Below, in pieces: positions 17,392 through 26,129 of a stretch of DNA of 64,000 bases; positions within the stretch are counted from its first letter, which is position 1, and each line of letters starts with the position of its first letter. The DNA is taken from assembly GCF_046097105.1 (NCBI RefSeq), contig NZ_CP175562.1:2356001-2420000 (forward strand). Reading direction: 5' to 3'. This DNA is from Natroniella sp046097105 (GTDB lineage Bacteria; Bacillota; Halanaerobiia; Halobacteroidales; Halobacteroidaceae). The notes beneath the pieces were generated by a model that saw nothing but the letters and a program-made list of their open reading frames with translations, was not told the DNA's origin and searched no databases. Both the position numbers and the translations under genes were made by a program.

Positions 17392-17410
17392 TATAAAACA
17401 GAGTTTTGTA
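17392..17410. promoter_or_regulatory. Predicted IclR/KdgR-type operator, site 1
   Basis: An AAAAC-AGA-GTTTT palindrome with two further matching positions on each side. It lies 43 bases before the IclR gene at 17453, as expected for autoregulation. The same core recurs at 18333, 18398 and, as GAAAC-GAT-GTTTC, at 23751. Confidence 0.65.
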
Positions 17411-17452
17411 ATTAGAAATAAGTATTATTAGTTTTAGAAGGAGAGGATTGTA

Positions 17453-18244
17453 ATGAAGAAGAGACCAAGTAACTTAGTCAAATCTGTCGATCGGTCAATC
17501 AATATTCTTGAAGAGTTAGCAAAATATGAAGAGGGATTAGGAGTAACAGAATTAGGGAATAGGCTGGATATTCATAAGAGTTCGGTTCATAGAATGTTGT
17601 CAACTTTGGTTTATCGAGGTTTGGTAGAGCAGGATTCTAAAACTGGAAATTATAAACTTGGTTTAAAGATCTTTGAGCTGGGTAGTAAGATCTTTAATGA
17701 TTTGGAGATTAGAGAGTATGCTAAACTATATTTAGAAGAGCTGGTTGAAAAGACTGGAGAAGCAGTTCACCTAGCAGTACTTGATCAAGGAGAGATTATT
17801 TATATTGATAAAGTTGAGAGTTCTAATACAATTAGAATGTACTCTCAAGTCGGTAAGAGGGCACCTGTTCATTGTACAGGTTTAGGTAAGGCAATTGTGG
17901 CTTATTCATCTGAAGAAGAAGTAGACAGAATAATAGAAACTAAAGGCTTACCAGAATATACTGAAAATACGATTACTGATCCTGAGCAGTTTAAGGAGAG
18001 GTTGGCTTTAATTAGGAAGAGAGGTTATGCTATGGATGAGATTGAACATGAATTAGGGATTCGTTGTGTAGCAGCACCAATCTTTAATTATAATGAAGAA
18101 GCAGTGGCTGCTGTTAGTGTTTCCGGGCCAACGATGAGGGTCAGTAAAGATAGAATAGATGAATTATCTAAGTTAGTCAGAGAAATAGGACTTAAGATTT
18201 CTCAACGGTTAGGATACAACTCTAGACAGTTAAATAATTATTAA
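17453..18244 (+). CDS. IclR family regulator, probable KdgR
   Basis: 263 aa: winged helix-turn-helix (SVDRSINILEELAKY; TELGNRLDIHKSSVHRMLSTL) plus the IclR effector domain (GEAVHLAVLDQGEIIYIDKVESS; CTGLGKAIVAY; GIRCVAAPIFNYNEEAVAAVSVSGP). In many clostridia and Thermotogae an IclR protein of this kind, KdgR, represses 2-keto-3-deoxygluconate catabolism. Here the gene directly precedes the TRAP-larA-kdgK-eda cluster, and matching palindromes stand before itself, before dctP and before kdgK. Repression relieved by KDG is the natural inference. AAGGAGAGG lies before the ATG. Confidence 0.9.
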   Translation: MKKRPSNLVKSVDRSINILEELAKYEEGLGVTELGNRLDIHKSSVHRMLSTLVYRGLVEQDSKTGNYKLGLKIFELGSKIFNDLEIREYAKLYLEELVEKTGEAVHLAVLDQGEIIYIDKVESSNTIRMYSQVGKRAPVHCTGLGKAIVAYSSEEEVDRIIETKGLPEYTENTITDPEQFKERLALIRKRGYAMDEIEHELGIRCVAAPIFNYNEEAVAAVSVSGPTMRVSKDRIDELSKLVREIGLKISQRLGYNSRQLNNY

Positions 18245-18332
18245 TTTCAAAAAAATTTAATTTCTTTGCAGGAATTTTGGATTTAATCTTTAATAAGTAT
18301 ATTATAAGATGACATAAGTCGACATAAACTGA

Positions 18333-18357
18333 TATGACAAAACCATGTTTTGTCATA
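18333..18357. promoter_or_regulatory. Predicted IclR/KdgR-type operator, site 2
   Basis: A 25-base palindrome centred at 18345, with 11 of 12 arm positions complementary and an AAAAC-CAT-GTTTT core. It sits in the 329-base gap 18245-18573 before dctP. Confidence 0.75.
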
Positions 18358-18397
18358 AGAAACATAACCATTTGATGCCTTTTTATTTCCCTAGATA

Positions 18398-18415
18398 CAA
18401 AAACAGTGTTTTGTA
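18398..18415. promoter_or_regulatory. Predicted IclR/KdgR-type operator, site 3
   Basis: An AAAAC-AGT-GTTTT core 54 bases after site 2. The pair could support cooperative or looping repression of the dctP operon. The remainder of the gap holds no reading frame, and I could not place a convincing promoter. Confidence 0.65.
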
Positions 18416-18573
18416 ATCAAAAACAAACTTAATAAGTTTATAAGTACGGGTTTTTTTGTAGGAAGTAGAGTTATGGAATGAATTAAAATGATGGAGGTGG
18501 TAAAGGTTTAATTAAATAGATTTAAAGCACTTAAAAATTAACTTTAAAATACTAAAGGGGGATATAATTAAAA

Positions 18574-19593
18574 ATGTTTAATAAAAAATCTATGATGGTA
18601 GTATTAGTATTAACATTAACATTAAGTATGATGTTCTTAGTTGTTGGGTGTTCTTCTTCTACAGGGGAAGAAGAGGTTACTTTAAAAATTGCTAATTATT
18701 ATGCCACAGATCATCCAGTAAATCAAAACTTAGAAGAAATATTTAAAACAATGGTAGAAGAAGAAACAGAAGGTAGAGTAGAGGTAGAAATTTATCCTAA
18801 TAATCAATTAGGATCTGAGCAAGAGTTTATTGAAGGAGTACAAATGGGCAGTGTTGAAATGGCAATGACAGGAAACATGTGGGAAAATACTATTCCAGAA
18901 TTCAGAATTATGCAAATGCCTTACATGTTTGTTGACTATGATCATGCAGATGAAGTATTAAATGGTCCAATTGGAGCCGATATTTATGAATACCTAGAAG
19001 ATTTAGATGTTAAAGTATTAAATTCTTTCCCAAATGGTTTTAGAGTTATCTCAAATAATGAAAGAGCAATAGAATCTATTGAGGATACTGAAGGAATTGA
19101 CTTGCGAGTATTTGAGGGTCAAACAATTATAGATATGATGGATAGATTAGGATTTGATGTTACTGTTATGGCAATGGATGAGGTATTTACTTCATTACAA
19201 CAGGGTGTAATCGATGGACAAGATAACCCGCTTGCTACTAGTTACGATGCGGGATGGTATGAAGTTCAGGATTATGTGGCTATAACTAACCATATGTATA
19301 GTCCAGGATATATCGTAATTAACAAAGGTATCTGGAATGGACTTGCAGAGGAAGATCAGGAAGTTGTTCAGAAAGCTGCTGAACTTGCAGGAAATCAAAT
19401 TAGAGATGATGTAATGGCTAATGATGAAAAAATTATTAAAAGTATTACTGCTGATGGAGTAGAAGTAACTTATCCAGAACTTGAACCATTCATGGAGAGA
19501 GTTCAACCAATTATTGGTGAGTTTATTGAAGAATATCCACATACTGAAGATATAATTAATGAGATTCAAGAAAAGGCTGAAGACTATCTCTAA
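18574..19593 (+). CDS. TRAP transporter solute-binding protein (DctP family)
   Basis: 339 aa lipoprotein. The signal segment ends in the lipobox LVVGC with the lipidated Cys at residue 26. The body is a DctP fold with the typical ALELEIYPNNQLGSEQEFIEGVQMGS-like region and NGFRVISNNERAI. It captures an organic or sugar acid outside the membrane for the DctQM permease. Its genetic company (kdgK, eda, yhcH) points to an aldonate, uronate or deoxy-sugar acid. It is the first gene of a seven- to eight-gene operon, followed by a stem-loop that may keep it more highly expressed than the permease. Confidence 0.93.
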   Translation: MFNKKSMMVVLVLTLTLSMMFLVVGCSSSTGEEEVTLKIANYYATDHPVNQNLEEIFKTMVEEETEGRVEVEIYPNNQLGSEQEFIEGVQMGSVEMAMTGNMWENTIPEFRIMQMPYMFVDYDHADEVLNGPIGADIYEYLEDLDVKVLNSFPNGFRVISNNERAIESIEDTEGIDLRVFEGQTIIDMMDRLGFDVTVMAMDEVFTSLQQGVIDGQDNPLATSYDAGWYEVQDYVAITNHMYSPGYIVINKGIWNGLAEEDQEVVQKAAELAGNQIRDDVMANDEKIIKSITADGVEVTYPELEPFMERVQPIIGEFIEEYPHTEDIINEIQEKAEDYL

Positions 19594-19604
19594 AAAGGAT
19601 TAGT

Positions 19605-19644
19605 ATTAAATATATGGGAGCAATTTTGCTCCCATATATTTAAT
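19605..19644 (+). promoter_or_regulatory. Intercistronic 19-bp stem-loop after dctP
   Basis: 19605-19623 pairs perfectly with 19626-19644. There is no T tract behind it, so it fits an mRNA-stabilising or attenuating element between the binding-protein gene and dctQ rather than a full terminator. Confidence 0.7.
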
Positions 19645-19667
19645 AACTAAAATGAAAGGGATGAATT

Positions 19668-20168
19668 ATGAATAAATTTTTAAATTACGTATATAAGGGG
19701 ATAGAAATTTTGATGATGGGACTGTTAGTATTTTTGGTAGGTATAGTCTTTACTAATATAGTTTCTCGTAGATTTTTTGGTGGTTCCCTTGTTTGGGTTG
19801 ATGAAGTCAGTAGGTTATTATTTGTTTGGATTTCTTTGATAGCAATGGCTATTGGTTTTAGAAAAAGTTCACACCCATCTTTTTCGGTTTTGTTAGAGAA
19901 ATTAGATGAAGAAAAAGCAAAGAAATTATTAATAGTGATTAATATTCTAATTTTAATTTTTCTATTTTATTTATTACAGGGAGGTATTGACTATGCTTTA
20001 AGATCGCAAGTGCAAAGAACATCTATTTTAGAGATTTCTGTTGCCTGGAAGTATGCTGCAGTCCCTGTAGCTACAGCTATAATGTTTATTGAATGTATAA
20101 TTAAAACTATAAATTTATTTAAAAAAGATGAATTAAAAATAGAACATGAAACTAATGAGGTGATTTAA
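19668..20168 (+). CDS. TRAP transporter small permease (DctQ family)
   Basis: 166 aa with four membrane helices and the DctQ signature around VDEVSRLLFVWISLIAMAIGFRK near residues 43-66. It bridges the binding protein and the large permease DctM in the cytoplasmic membrane, using a sodium gradient in known members. AAAGGGATG precedes the ATG. Its stop abuts the TTG start of dctM, so translation is coupled. Confidence 0.93.
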   Translation: MNKFLNYVYKGIEILMMGLLVFLVGIVFTNIVSRRFFGGSLVWVDEVSRLLFVWISLIAMAIGFRKSSHPSFSVLLEKLDEEKAKKLLIVINILILIFLFYLLQGGIDYALRSQVQRTSILEISVAWKYAAVPVATAIMFIECIIKTINLFKKDELKIEHETNEVI

Positions 20169-21443
20169 TTGGCTGAACTTATTATCTTTTTATCTTCTTT
20201 AATAGGCTTTACAGTTATCGGGGTTCCTGTTGGTTTTGCAATTGGCTTAACTAGTCTTATATTGATGTTTTTTATGGGCATGGCCAATCCAATGGTGCTA
20301 GCAAGGCGAATGGTAACAGGAATTGACTCGTATACCTTATTAGCTATACCGTTTTTCATGTTGGCTGGAGAAATTATGAATAAAGCTGGTATAGTTCGTG
20401 ATATACTAAAGTTTGCTAATGCTATAGTTGGTCGTTTAAAAGGTGGGTTGGCTTATGTGAATATAGTAGGGAGTATGTTATTTGCGGGGATTAGTGGTTC
20501 AGCTGTAGCAGATACATCTGCATTAGGTTCTTTGATAATTCCTATGATGGAGGAAGATGGATATGACAAGCCTTTTGCTTCGGCAATTACTTCTTCTTCT
20601 GCAATCATTGGTCCTATAATTCCGCCAAGTATTCCAATGATTATTTTTGGTTCTATTGCACAAGTATCTATTGCTAGATTGTTTTTAGGAGGAGCTATAC
20701 CAGGTGTATTAGTTGGTCTTTCTTTAATGGGGGTAGCATATTTTACTTCTACAAAAAGAGACTACCCAGTCAGTGATAAGATTAATTTGAAAGAATTTTT
20801 AGGAGTTTGTAAGAAAACTATCTGGGCTTTAGTCTTACCAATGATTATCTTATTTGGGATAGTAGGAGGAATATTTACTGCAACTGAGGCTGGAGCAGTA
20901 GCTGTTGTTTATGGTGTTGTGATATCTTTTGTTGTGTATGACTTAACACTAGAAGATGTACCTGAGATATTGAGAGGAGCAGCTTTAAATACAGGAATAG
21001 TAATGTTGATTTGTGCTACTGCAATGGCTTTAACATGGTATCTTGCTACAGCTCAAGTTCCTCAAAATCTAACTCAGTTTTTGACAAGCCTTACTGAAAG
21101 TAGATTAGTCTTCTTATTTATATTAAATGTATTACTCTTCTTAGTTGGAATGGTTATTGATTTAACTCCTGCTTTATTTTTATTAGTACCAATTTTATTG
21201 CCTGTTAGTGCAACTTATGGGGTTGATCCTATTCACTTTGGGGTAATTATGGTTGCAAATCTATGTGTTGGTCTTACAACACCACCAGTAGGAACTGTAT
21301 TATATGTTACTACCTCAATTTCTAAAATCAGTTTAGAAAAGTTGGTTAAAGAGTTATTACCAATGTATATTGTATTATTTATTGTATTATTGTTGATAAC
21401 TTATGTTCCAGAAATAGTACTATGGTTGCCATCATTAATTTAG
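20169..21443 (+). CDS. TRAP transporter large permease (DctM family)
   Basis: 424 aa with 11-12 membrane helices. DctM hallmarks include AIPFFMLAGEIMNKAGI, GSMLFAGISGSAVADTSALGS and PPSIPMIIFG. This is the translocating subunit of the TRAP system, an elevator-type transporter of the DctM/IT superfamily. The start is TTG, immediately after the dctQ stop, with GAGGTG inside the end of dctQ. Sodium coupling would suit a halophile, but that is inference from the family. Confidence 0.94.
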   Translation: MAELIIFLSSLIGFTVIGVPVGFAIGLTSLILMFFMGMANPMVLARRMVTGIDSYTLLAIPFFMLAGEIMNKAGIVRDILKFANAIVGRLKGGLAYVNIVGSMLFAGISGSAVADTSALGSLIIPMMEEDGYDKPFASAITSSSAIIGPIIPPSIPMIIFGSIAQVSIARLFLGGAIPGVLVGLSLMGVAYFTSTKRDYPVSDKINLKEFLGVCKKTIWALVLPMIILFGIVGGIFTATEAGAVAVVYGVVISFVVYDLTLEDVPEILRGAALNTGIVMLICATAMALTWYLATAQVPQNLTQFLTSLTESRLVFLFILNVLLFLVGMVIDLTPALFLLVPILLPVSATYGVDPIHFGVIMVANLCVGLTTPPVGTVLYVTTSISKISLEKLVKELLPMYIVLFIVLLLITYVPEIVLWLPSLI

Positions 21444-21455
21444 GAAGTGATATAA

Positions 21456-22718
21456 ATGCAATTAGAATTTTACTATTCAGATATTGAAGGTGTTGAAATA
21501 CCTACTGACAATTTTTTGGGTGTATTTAAGCCTAAGAAAAATGAGAATGACTTTGCTCTTGATGAATTGGTCTCAAAAGCTTTGGAAGAACCTATTGATA
21601 CTAATAAATTAAACCAAGAATTAAAACCAGGGGATGAAGTAGTAATTTTATCTGATGATAATACTCGTGCTACTCCAGTTGATCAAATTTTACAGGTCTT
21701 ATTACCTAAGCTTCACCAGTTAGGGATTAAGAAAGAAGGTATTACTATTTTGATAGCTTTAGGAACCCATCGACCAATGGAGCATGATGAAGTGGTTGCT
21801 AAATTAGGTACAGAAATAGTTGAAGAATATAATGTAATTAATCATCTATGGGATGAAGAGGATGAAAATATCTATTATGGAAAGACTTCTAAGGGGATAG
21901 AAGTTTGGGGAAATAGATTACTAAAAGAGTCTGATTATGTAATTGGAATTGGTCATATAGTTCCGCATAGGGTAGCTGGTTTTTCTGGTGGTGGAAAGAT
22001 TGCTCAACCAGGAGTATGTACTGGTCAAACTACTGGAGAAACCCATTGGCTTAGTGCTTTAGTGCCAGGTAAAGATATTATGGGCCAAAGGGATAATTCA
22101 GTCAGGAAACAGATAGATGAATCAGCTCGACTAATGGGTTTAGATTTTATTATTAATGTGGTTCAGGATTTGAAAGAAGAAGTGGTAGGAGTATTTGCAG
22201 GTGATTTAGTTGAAGCTCATCGGGCAGGTTGTGAGTTAGCTAAAGACGTTTATGGGGTTGAGATACCTAAAGCTGATATTGTAATTACTGATTCTTATCC
22301 AGCTGATATTGAGTTATGGCAGGCTGCTAAAGGGGTTTATTCTTCCGATTTAGTAGTTAAAGAGGACGGTTATATTATTTTAGTAACACCTTGTCCAGAA
22401 GGAGTTGCAAAGACTCATCCAGAGATTGAAAAGTTTGGTTATTTATCTTTAAAAGATACCGAAGAGCTGGTAGAGAGTAAAGAATTAGAAGAGATGAGTG
22501 TAGCTGCTCATCTAGTTCATGTAGGTAGAGCTATTAAAGAAAAAGCAAATGGAATTCTAGTTTGTCCAAATATTTCTAAAGAAGTTAAAGAAGGGTTAGG
22601 TTTTATTCCAGCTGATTCTGTGCAAGAAGCACTAGAGTTCGCTTTAGATAAGAAGGGTCAAGATGCTTCTATTATTGCCATGTTACATGCTGGAGAAATT
22701 TTGCCGATTAACAAATAA
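21456..22718 (+). CDS. LarA-family nickel-pincer 2-hydroxyacid racemase/epimerase
   Basis: 420 aa, full length for LarA. Residues corresponding to those of lactate racemase are present: D68 and R71 in DDNTR, H105 in GTHRPM, H167/H171 in GHIVPHR, K181 in GGGK (the lysine that tethers the nickel-pincer cofactor) and H197. The family inverts C2 of 2-hydroxyacids; characterised members act on lactate, malate, hydroxyglutarate and D-gluconate. The larB, larC and larE cofactor genes are not in this window and must lie elsewhere if the enzyme is active. With the dehydrogenase gene 37 bases on, it should adjust C2 stereochemistry of a sugar acid before oxidation. Confidence 0.9.
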   Translation: MQLEFYYSDIEGVEIPTDNFLGVFKPKKNENDFALDELVSKALEEPIDTNKLNQELKPGDEVVILSDDNTRATPVDQILQVLLPKLHQLGIKKEGITILIALGTHRPMEHDEVVAKLGTEIVEEYNVINHLWDEEDENIYYGKTSKGIEVWGNRLLKESDYVIGIGHIVPHRVAGFSGGGKIAQPGVCTGQTTGETHWLSALVPGKDIMGQRDNSVRKQIDESARLMGLDFIINVVQDLKEEVVGVFAGDLVEAHRAGCELAKDVYGVEIPKADIVITDSYPADIELWQAAKGVYSSDLVVKEDGYIILVTPCPEGVAKTHPEIEKFGYLSLKDTEELVESKELEEMSVAAHLVHVGRAIKEKANGILVCPNISKEVKEGLGFIPADSVQEALEFALDKKGQDASIIAMLHAGEILPINK

Positions 22719-22755
22719 TTTTTGAAATAGATAAAATTTTTAAGGAGGAATAAAT

Positions 22756-23730
22756 ATGTCTAAATTTAAAGTATTAGTAACTGATTATGAATATGAAACT
22801 TTGCAGTATGAAGAGGAAGTGTTAGAGAAAGTTGATGCAGAATTTTTAAAAGCACAATGTAAGACAGAAGAAGATGTGATTGAAGCAGCACAAGATGTAG
22901 ATGGTTTATTAGTTCAATATGCTCCGGTTGGTAAAAAGGTCTTTGAGTCATTACCAGATTTAAAGGTAGTAGCTCGTTATGGAGTAGGGGTTGATGTAGT
23001 TGATTTAGAAGCAGCTACTGAACATGGAGTTGCTGTAGTTAATGTTCCTGATTATTGTGAAGATGAGGTTTCAGATCAGGCATTTGCTTTATTAATGGCT
23101 TGTGCTAGAAAGACTGTTTTACTTAATACTGATGTCAAGTCAGGAAGTTGGGATTTCAATGTTGCTAAACCAATCCATCGTTTACGGGGTAGTACTTTAG
23201 GAATCGTTGGTTTTGGTAAGATACCACGTAAATTAGCAGAGAAGGCTAAGGCGTTTGGGTTTGAAATGTTAGTGTCTGATCCTTTCGTTGAGCAAGAGGT
23301 AGAGGAAGAATACGGTGTTCAATTAGTAGAGTTGGATGAATTAATGAAGAGATCAGATTATGTCTCTGTTCATGTGCCACTAAATGAGCATACCAAGCAT
23401 CTGATTGGGGCCAAAGAATTTGAATTGATGAAGGAGTCAGCCTTTATAATCAATACTGCTCGTGGTGCTGTGCTAGATGAAGTAGCTTTAATTACAGCAT
23501 TGGAGAATGACCAACTGGCAGGAGCAGGATTAGATGTAACTGAAGAAGAGCCGATTGCCAAAGATAGTCCATTACTAGAGATGGATAATGTAATTATCAA
23601 TCCACATGTTGGTTGGTATTCTGAAGAAGCTCAGGCTGAATTACAGACTAAAGCTGCCCAAGGAGTAGCAGATGTACTGACTGGAAAAAATCCTAAATAT
23701 TTAGTTAATCAAGAAGTAGTGACTGATTAA
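22756..23730 (+). CDS. D-2-hydroxyacid dehydrogenase, CtBP-like
   Basis: 324 aa. The Rossmann loop is GIVGFGKIPRKLAEKAKAFG, with proline at the third glycine position as in the CtBP-like branch. Catalytic Arg is in NTARGAVLD, Glu in the DVTEEEP region, and His in NPHVGWYSEEA. It oxidises or reduces a 2-hydroxy/2-keto acid with NAD(P). Annotation as 3-phosphoglycerate dehydrogenase would be wrong by context: it lies between LarA and KDG kinase, so a C2-oxidised sugar acid is the expected product. A good AAGGAGGAA site precedes the ATG. Confidence 0.9.
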   Translation: MSKFKVLVTDYEYETLQYEEEVLEKVDAEFLKAQCKTEEDVIEAAQDVDGLLVQYAPVGKKVFESLPDLKVVARYGVGVDVVDLEAATEHGVAVVNVPDYCEDEVSDQAFALLMACARKTVLLNTDVKSGSWDFNVAKPIHRLRGSTLGIVGFGKIPRKLAEKAKAFGFEMLVSDPFVEQEVEEEYGVQLVELDELMKRSDYVSVHVPLNEHTKHLIGAKEFELMKESAFIINTARGAVLDEVALITALENDQLAGAGLDVTEEEPIAKDSPLLEMDNVIINPHVGWYSEEAQAELQTKAAQGVADVLTGKNPKYLVNQEVVTD

Positions 23731-23750
23731 TTTATTTTTGCTAATTAATT

Positions 23751-23763
23751 GAAACGATGTTTC
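23751..23763. promoter_or_regulatory. Predicted IclR/KdgR-type operator, site 4
   Basis: GAAAC-GAT-GTTTC, a perfect 5-bp arm palindrome matching the classical KdgR half-sites, 37 bases before kdgK. It implies an internal regulated promoter. Confidence 0.65.
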
Positions 23764-23799
23764 GCATACAAAAACAAGTAATAGAATGAGGTGATGGCT

Positions 23800-24750
23800 A
23801 TGTTAGAAGTAGTAACACTAGGTGAAACAATGGTAATGATGAACCCTGAAGAGACAGGTGATTTAAAGTATATTTATAATTATAAAAAGCAGCTAGGGGG
23901 AGCAGAGAGTAATTTTGCGATTGGATTAAATAGATTAGACCATCAAGTAGGATGGATTAGTAAATTAGGTGCTGACCCTCATGGAGAATATGTTAAATCA
24001 TTTATACAAGGAGAAGGGGTAGATGTCTCCCAAGTTAAATCAATTGATGATGCACCAACTGGTTTGTTTTTTAAGGAAAGAAGAGAGTTAGGAGAGAGTA
24101 AGGTCTATTATTATCGTCATGATTCAGCAGCAAGTAGAATGGAGCCTACTGATTTGAGTGAAGAGTATCTTGCTCAAGCTAAATACTTACATTTGACTGG
24201 TATTACACCTGCCTTAAGTGAGTCATGTTACCAGACCATTTTGAAAGCAATTGAGATTGCACAAGAAAATGATGTTAAAATCTCTTTAGATCCTAACTTA
24301 CGTTTGAAATTATGGAGTAAAGAGCGAATGAGAGAAGTAATGTTAGAGTTATTCAAAGAAGCTGATATCGTCTTACCTGGTATTGAAGAAGGTGAGATTT
24401 TATTAGGAACGGATGAGCCTAGTGAGATTGCTCAGCAGGTTTTGGATTTAGGGGTAGAGATTGTAGTAGTCAAATTAGGTGCTGAAGGTGCTTTAGTAGT
24501 AACTGAAGATACTAGTGAAAAGGTAGCAGGCTATCCAGTAGAAAGGGTTGTTGACCCGATTGGAGCTGGAGATGGATTTGCGGCTGGTTTTATTGCTGGA
24601 CAGTTAAAAGGGTATGATTTGGTTGAATCAACTAAGTTGGCTAATGCAGTAGGGGCTTTTGCTACGACAGTGATTGGAGATGTAGAAGGTTTACCAACAA
24701 TGGAGCAAATCAAAGTCTTTACTGGGCAAAAGAATGGAATAGATAGGTAA
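23800..24750 (+). CDS. kdgK: 2-keto-3-deoxygluconate kinase (PfkB family)
   Basis: 316 aa ribokinase-fold sugar kinase. N-terminal TLGETMVMMNPEETG and KQLGGAESNFAIGLNRL match KDG kinases. The catalytic-base motif GAGDGFAAGF is near residues 252-261. It phosphorylates KDG to KDPG with ATP. I chose ATG 23800, 7 bases after GAGGTG; two closer in-frame starts (GTG 23791, ATG 23794) overlap that site. eda follows 16 bases later, as in many KDG operons. Confidence 0.94.
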   Translation: MLEVVTLGETMVMMNPEETGDLKYIYNYKKQLGGAESNFAIGLNRLDHQVGWISKLGADPHGEYVKSFIQGEGVDVSQVKSIDDAPTGLFFKERRELGESKVYYYRHDSAASRMEPTDLSEEYLAQAKYLHLTGITPALSESCYQTILKAIEIAQENDVKISLDPNLRLKLWSKERMREVMLELFKEADIVLPGIEEGEILLGTDEPSEIAQQVLDLGVEIVVVKLGAEGALVVTEDTSEKVAGYPVERVVDPIGAGDGFAAGFIAGQLKGYDLVESTKLANAVGAFATTVIGDVEGLPTMEQIKVFTGQKNGIDR

Positions 24751-24766
24751 ACTAGGGGGTGAAAAT

Positions 24767-25423
24767 ATGAAGAAGCAAGAAAATTTGAAGACTATACTTG
24801 ACAGTGGGGTTATAGCAGTAATTAGGGGTATGGAAGTTGATAAGATGATAAAGGTTGTTGAGGCTTTACAAGAAGGTGGTATAAAAGCCTTGGAGATCAC
24901 TTTAAATACCCCTGGTGCGTTAGATATGATTAAGGAATTAGCAGTTAAGTTAGAGGATACAGATGTAGTTGTTGGGGCTGGAACTGTATTAGATGGAGAG
25001 ACAGCTCGAGCTGCTATTCTAGCCGGGGCAGAGTTTGTTTTTGCTCCTAATTTAAATTGCGATGTGATTGAGGTCTGTAACCGCTATGGAAAGATAGTAA
25101 TTCCTGGGGTAATGACGCCAACCGAGATTGTCAATGCTTATCAAGCTGGAGCCGATTTGGTTAAGGTCTTTCCTGCTAAAGTTGTAGGCCCAGGGTTTAT
25201 TAAGAGTGTTAAGGGGCCATTAGATCATATTCCAATGATGCCTACAGGTGGAGTAAACTTGGATAATGCAGCAGATTTTATTGAAGCGGGATCAGTTGCT
25301 TTAGGAGTTGGGGGTTCACTACTTGACCAAGAAGCAATTGATAATCAGAATTATGAAGTTTTAACTGAGAAGGCTAAGCAATTTGTGCAGATTGTAGAGG
25401 AGACTAGAGAGTCCTTAGCTTAA
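24767..25423 (+). CDS. eda: KDPG/KHG aldolase
   Basis: 218 aa class I aldolase. Family motifs: VIAVIRGMEVDKM, LEITLNTPGA, VGAGTVLDGETARAAILAGAEFVFAPN and LVKVFPAKVVGPGF, where the lysine forms the Schiff base. It splits KDPG into pyruvate and glyceraldehyde 3-phosphate, ending the pathway. GGGGTG lies before the ATG. Its position after kdgK confirms the route through phosphorylated KDG. Confidence 0.96.
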   Translation: MKKQENLKTILDSGVIAVIRGMEVDKMIKVVEALQEGGIKALEITLNTPGALDMIKELAVKLEDTDVVVGAGTVLDGETARAAILAGAEFVFAPNLNCDVIEVCNRYGKIVIPGVMTPTEIVNAYQAGADLVKVFPAKVVGPGFIKSVKGPLDHIPMMPTGGVNLDNAADFIEAGSVALGVGGSLLDQEAIDNQNYEVLTEKAKQFVQIVEETRESLA

Positions 25424-25445
25424 ATTAGATGAGGAGGCAAAGAAG

Positions 25446-25895
25446 ATGATTATTGATAGTTTAGAAAATGTTGCTGATTATAATATAACTGAAAGGTTAG
25501 AGAAGGCGTTTGCTTACTTACAGGAGAATGATTTTACAGAATTAGAAGCTGGCAAGTATGAAGTAGATGGAGAAGATATTTTTGCTATAGTTGATTCTTA
25601 CCAAACTAAAGCTAAAGAAGATGGATTTTGGGAAGGGCATCGTCAGTATATTGATATCCAATATCTAGTAGAAGGAACTGAATTGATCGGTTACTCTAAT
25701 TTAGAGCAGATGAATCTTCAAGAGTATAATGCAGATAAAGATTTAGCAGTATTTACAGGAGAAGGAGATTTTCTAAATTTAAAGGCAGGGGATTTTATGC
25801 TTCTTAGACCACAGGATATTCATATGCCTGGGATTGCTGTTAATGATGATAATCAAACAGCAAAGAAAGTTATTGTCAAGATCAAAGTGGATTAA
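25446..25895 (+). CDS. YhcH/YjgK/YiaL family protein
   Basis: 149 aa single cupin-type domain. DGFWEGHRQYIDIQYLVEGTELIGYS and LRPQDIHMPGIAV contain the histidines and acidic residues that bind metal in this family. Members accompany sialic-acid and sugar-acid operons; NanQ acts as a sugar anomerase. Here it is the last gene of the TRAP-KDG operon, so anomerisation or lactone handling of the transported acid is the most reasonable guess. GAGGAGG precedes the ATG. Confidence 0.9.
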   Translation: MIIDSLENVADYNITERLEKAFAYLQENDFTELEAGKYEVDGEDIFAIVDSYQTKAKEDGFWEGHRQYIDIQYLVEGTELIGYSNLEQMNLQEYNADKDLAVFTGEGDFLNLKAGDFMLLRPQDIHMPGIAVNDDNQTAKKVIVKIKVD

Positions 25896-25934
25896 ATGGA
25901 GAGATTAAGAAGAAATTAATTCTAAAGTAAGTTT

Positions 25935-25978
25935 AAGGACATTTGTTAGCTTTTAATTAAGCAGATGTCCTTTATTTC
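25935..25978 (+). terminator. Terminator of the TRAP-KDG operon
   Basis: AAGGACAT (25935-25942) pairs with ATGTCCTT (25965-25972), followed by T-rich sequence. Confidence 0.75.
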
Positions 25979-26129
25979 TTTGCGATTATCTTTATCTGTA
26001 ATTTAGTCAAATTTATACTTGAAAGAAAGTTTAGTATAAATAAGAATAATTAAGTACTTAGAAAGATCAAGAGATTTAAAAATGAGGTGGTATAATGGAG
26101 AAATTAAAAAAGTTAATTTTATTAATTAA

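Noticed and set aside
22756..23730. 3-phosphoglycerate dehydrogenase for serine synthesis
   Set aside because: No ACT or intervening domain, no serC or serB nearby, and the position inside a KDG operon argues for another hydroxyacid.
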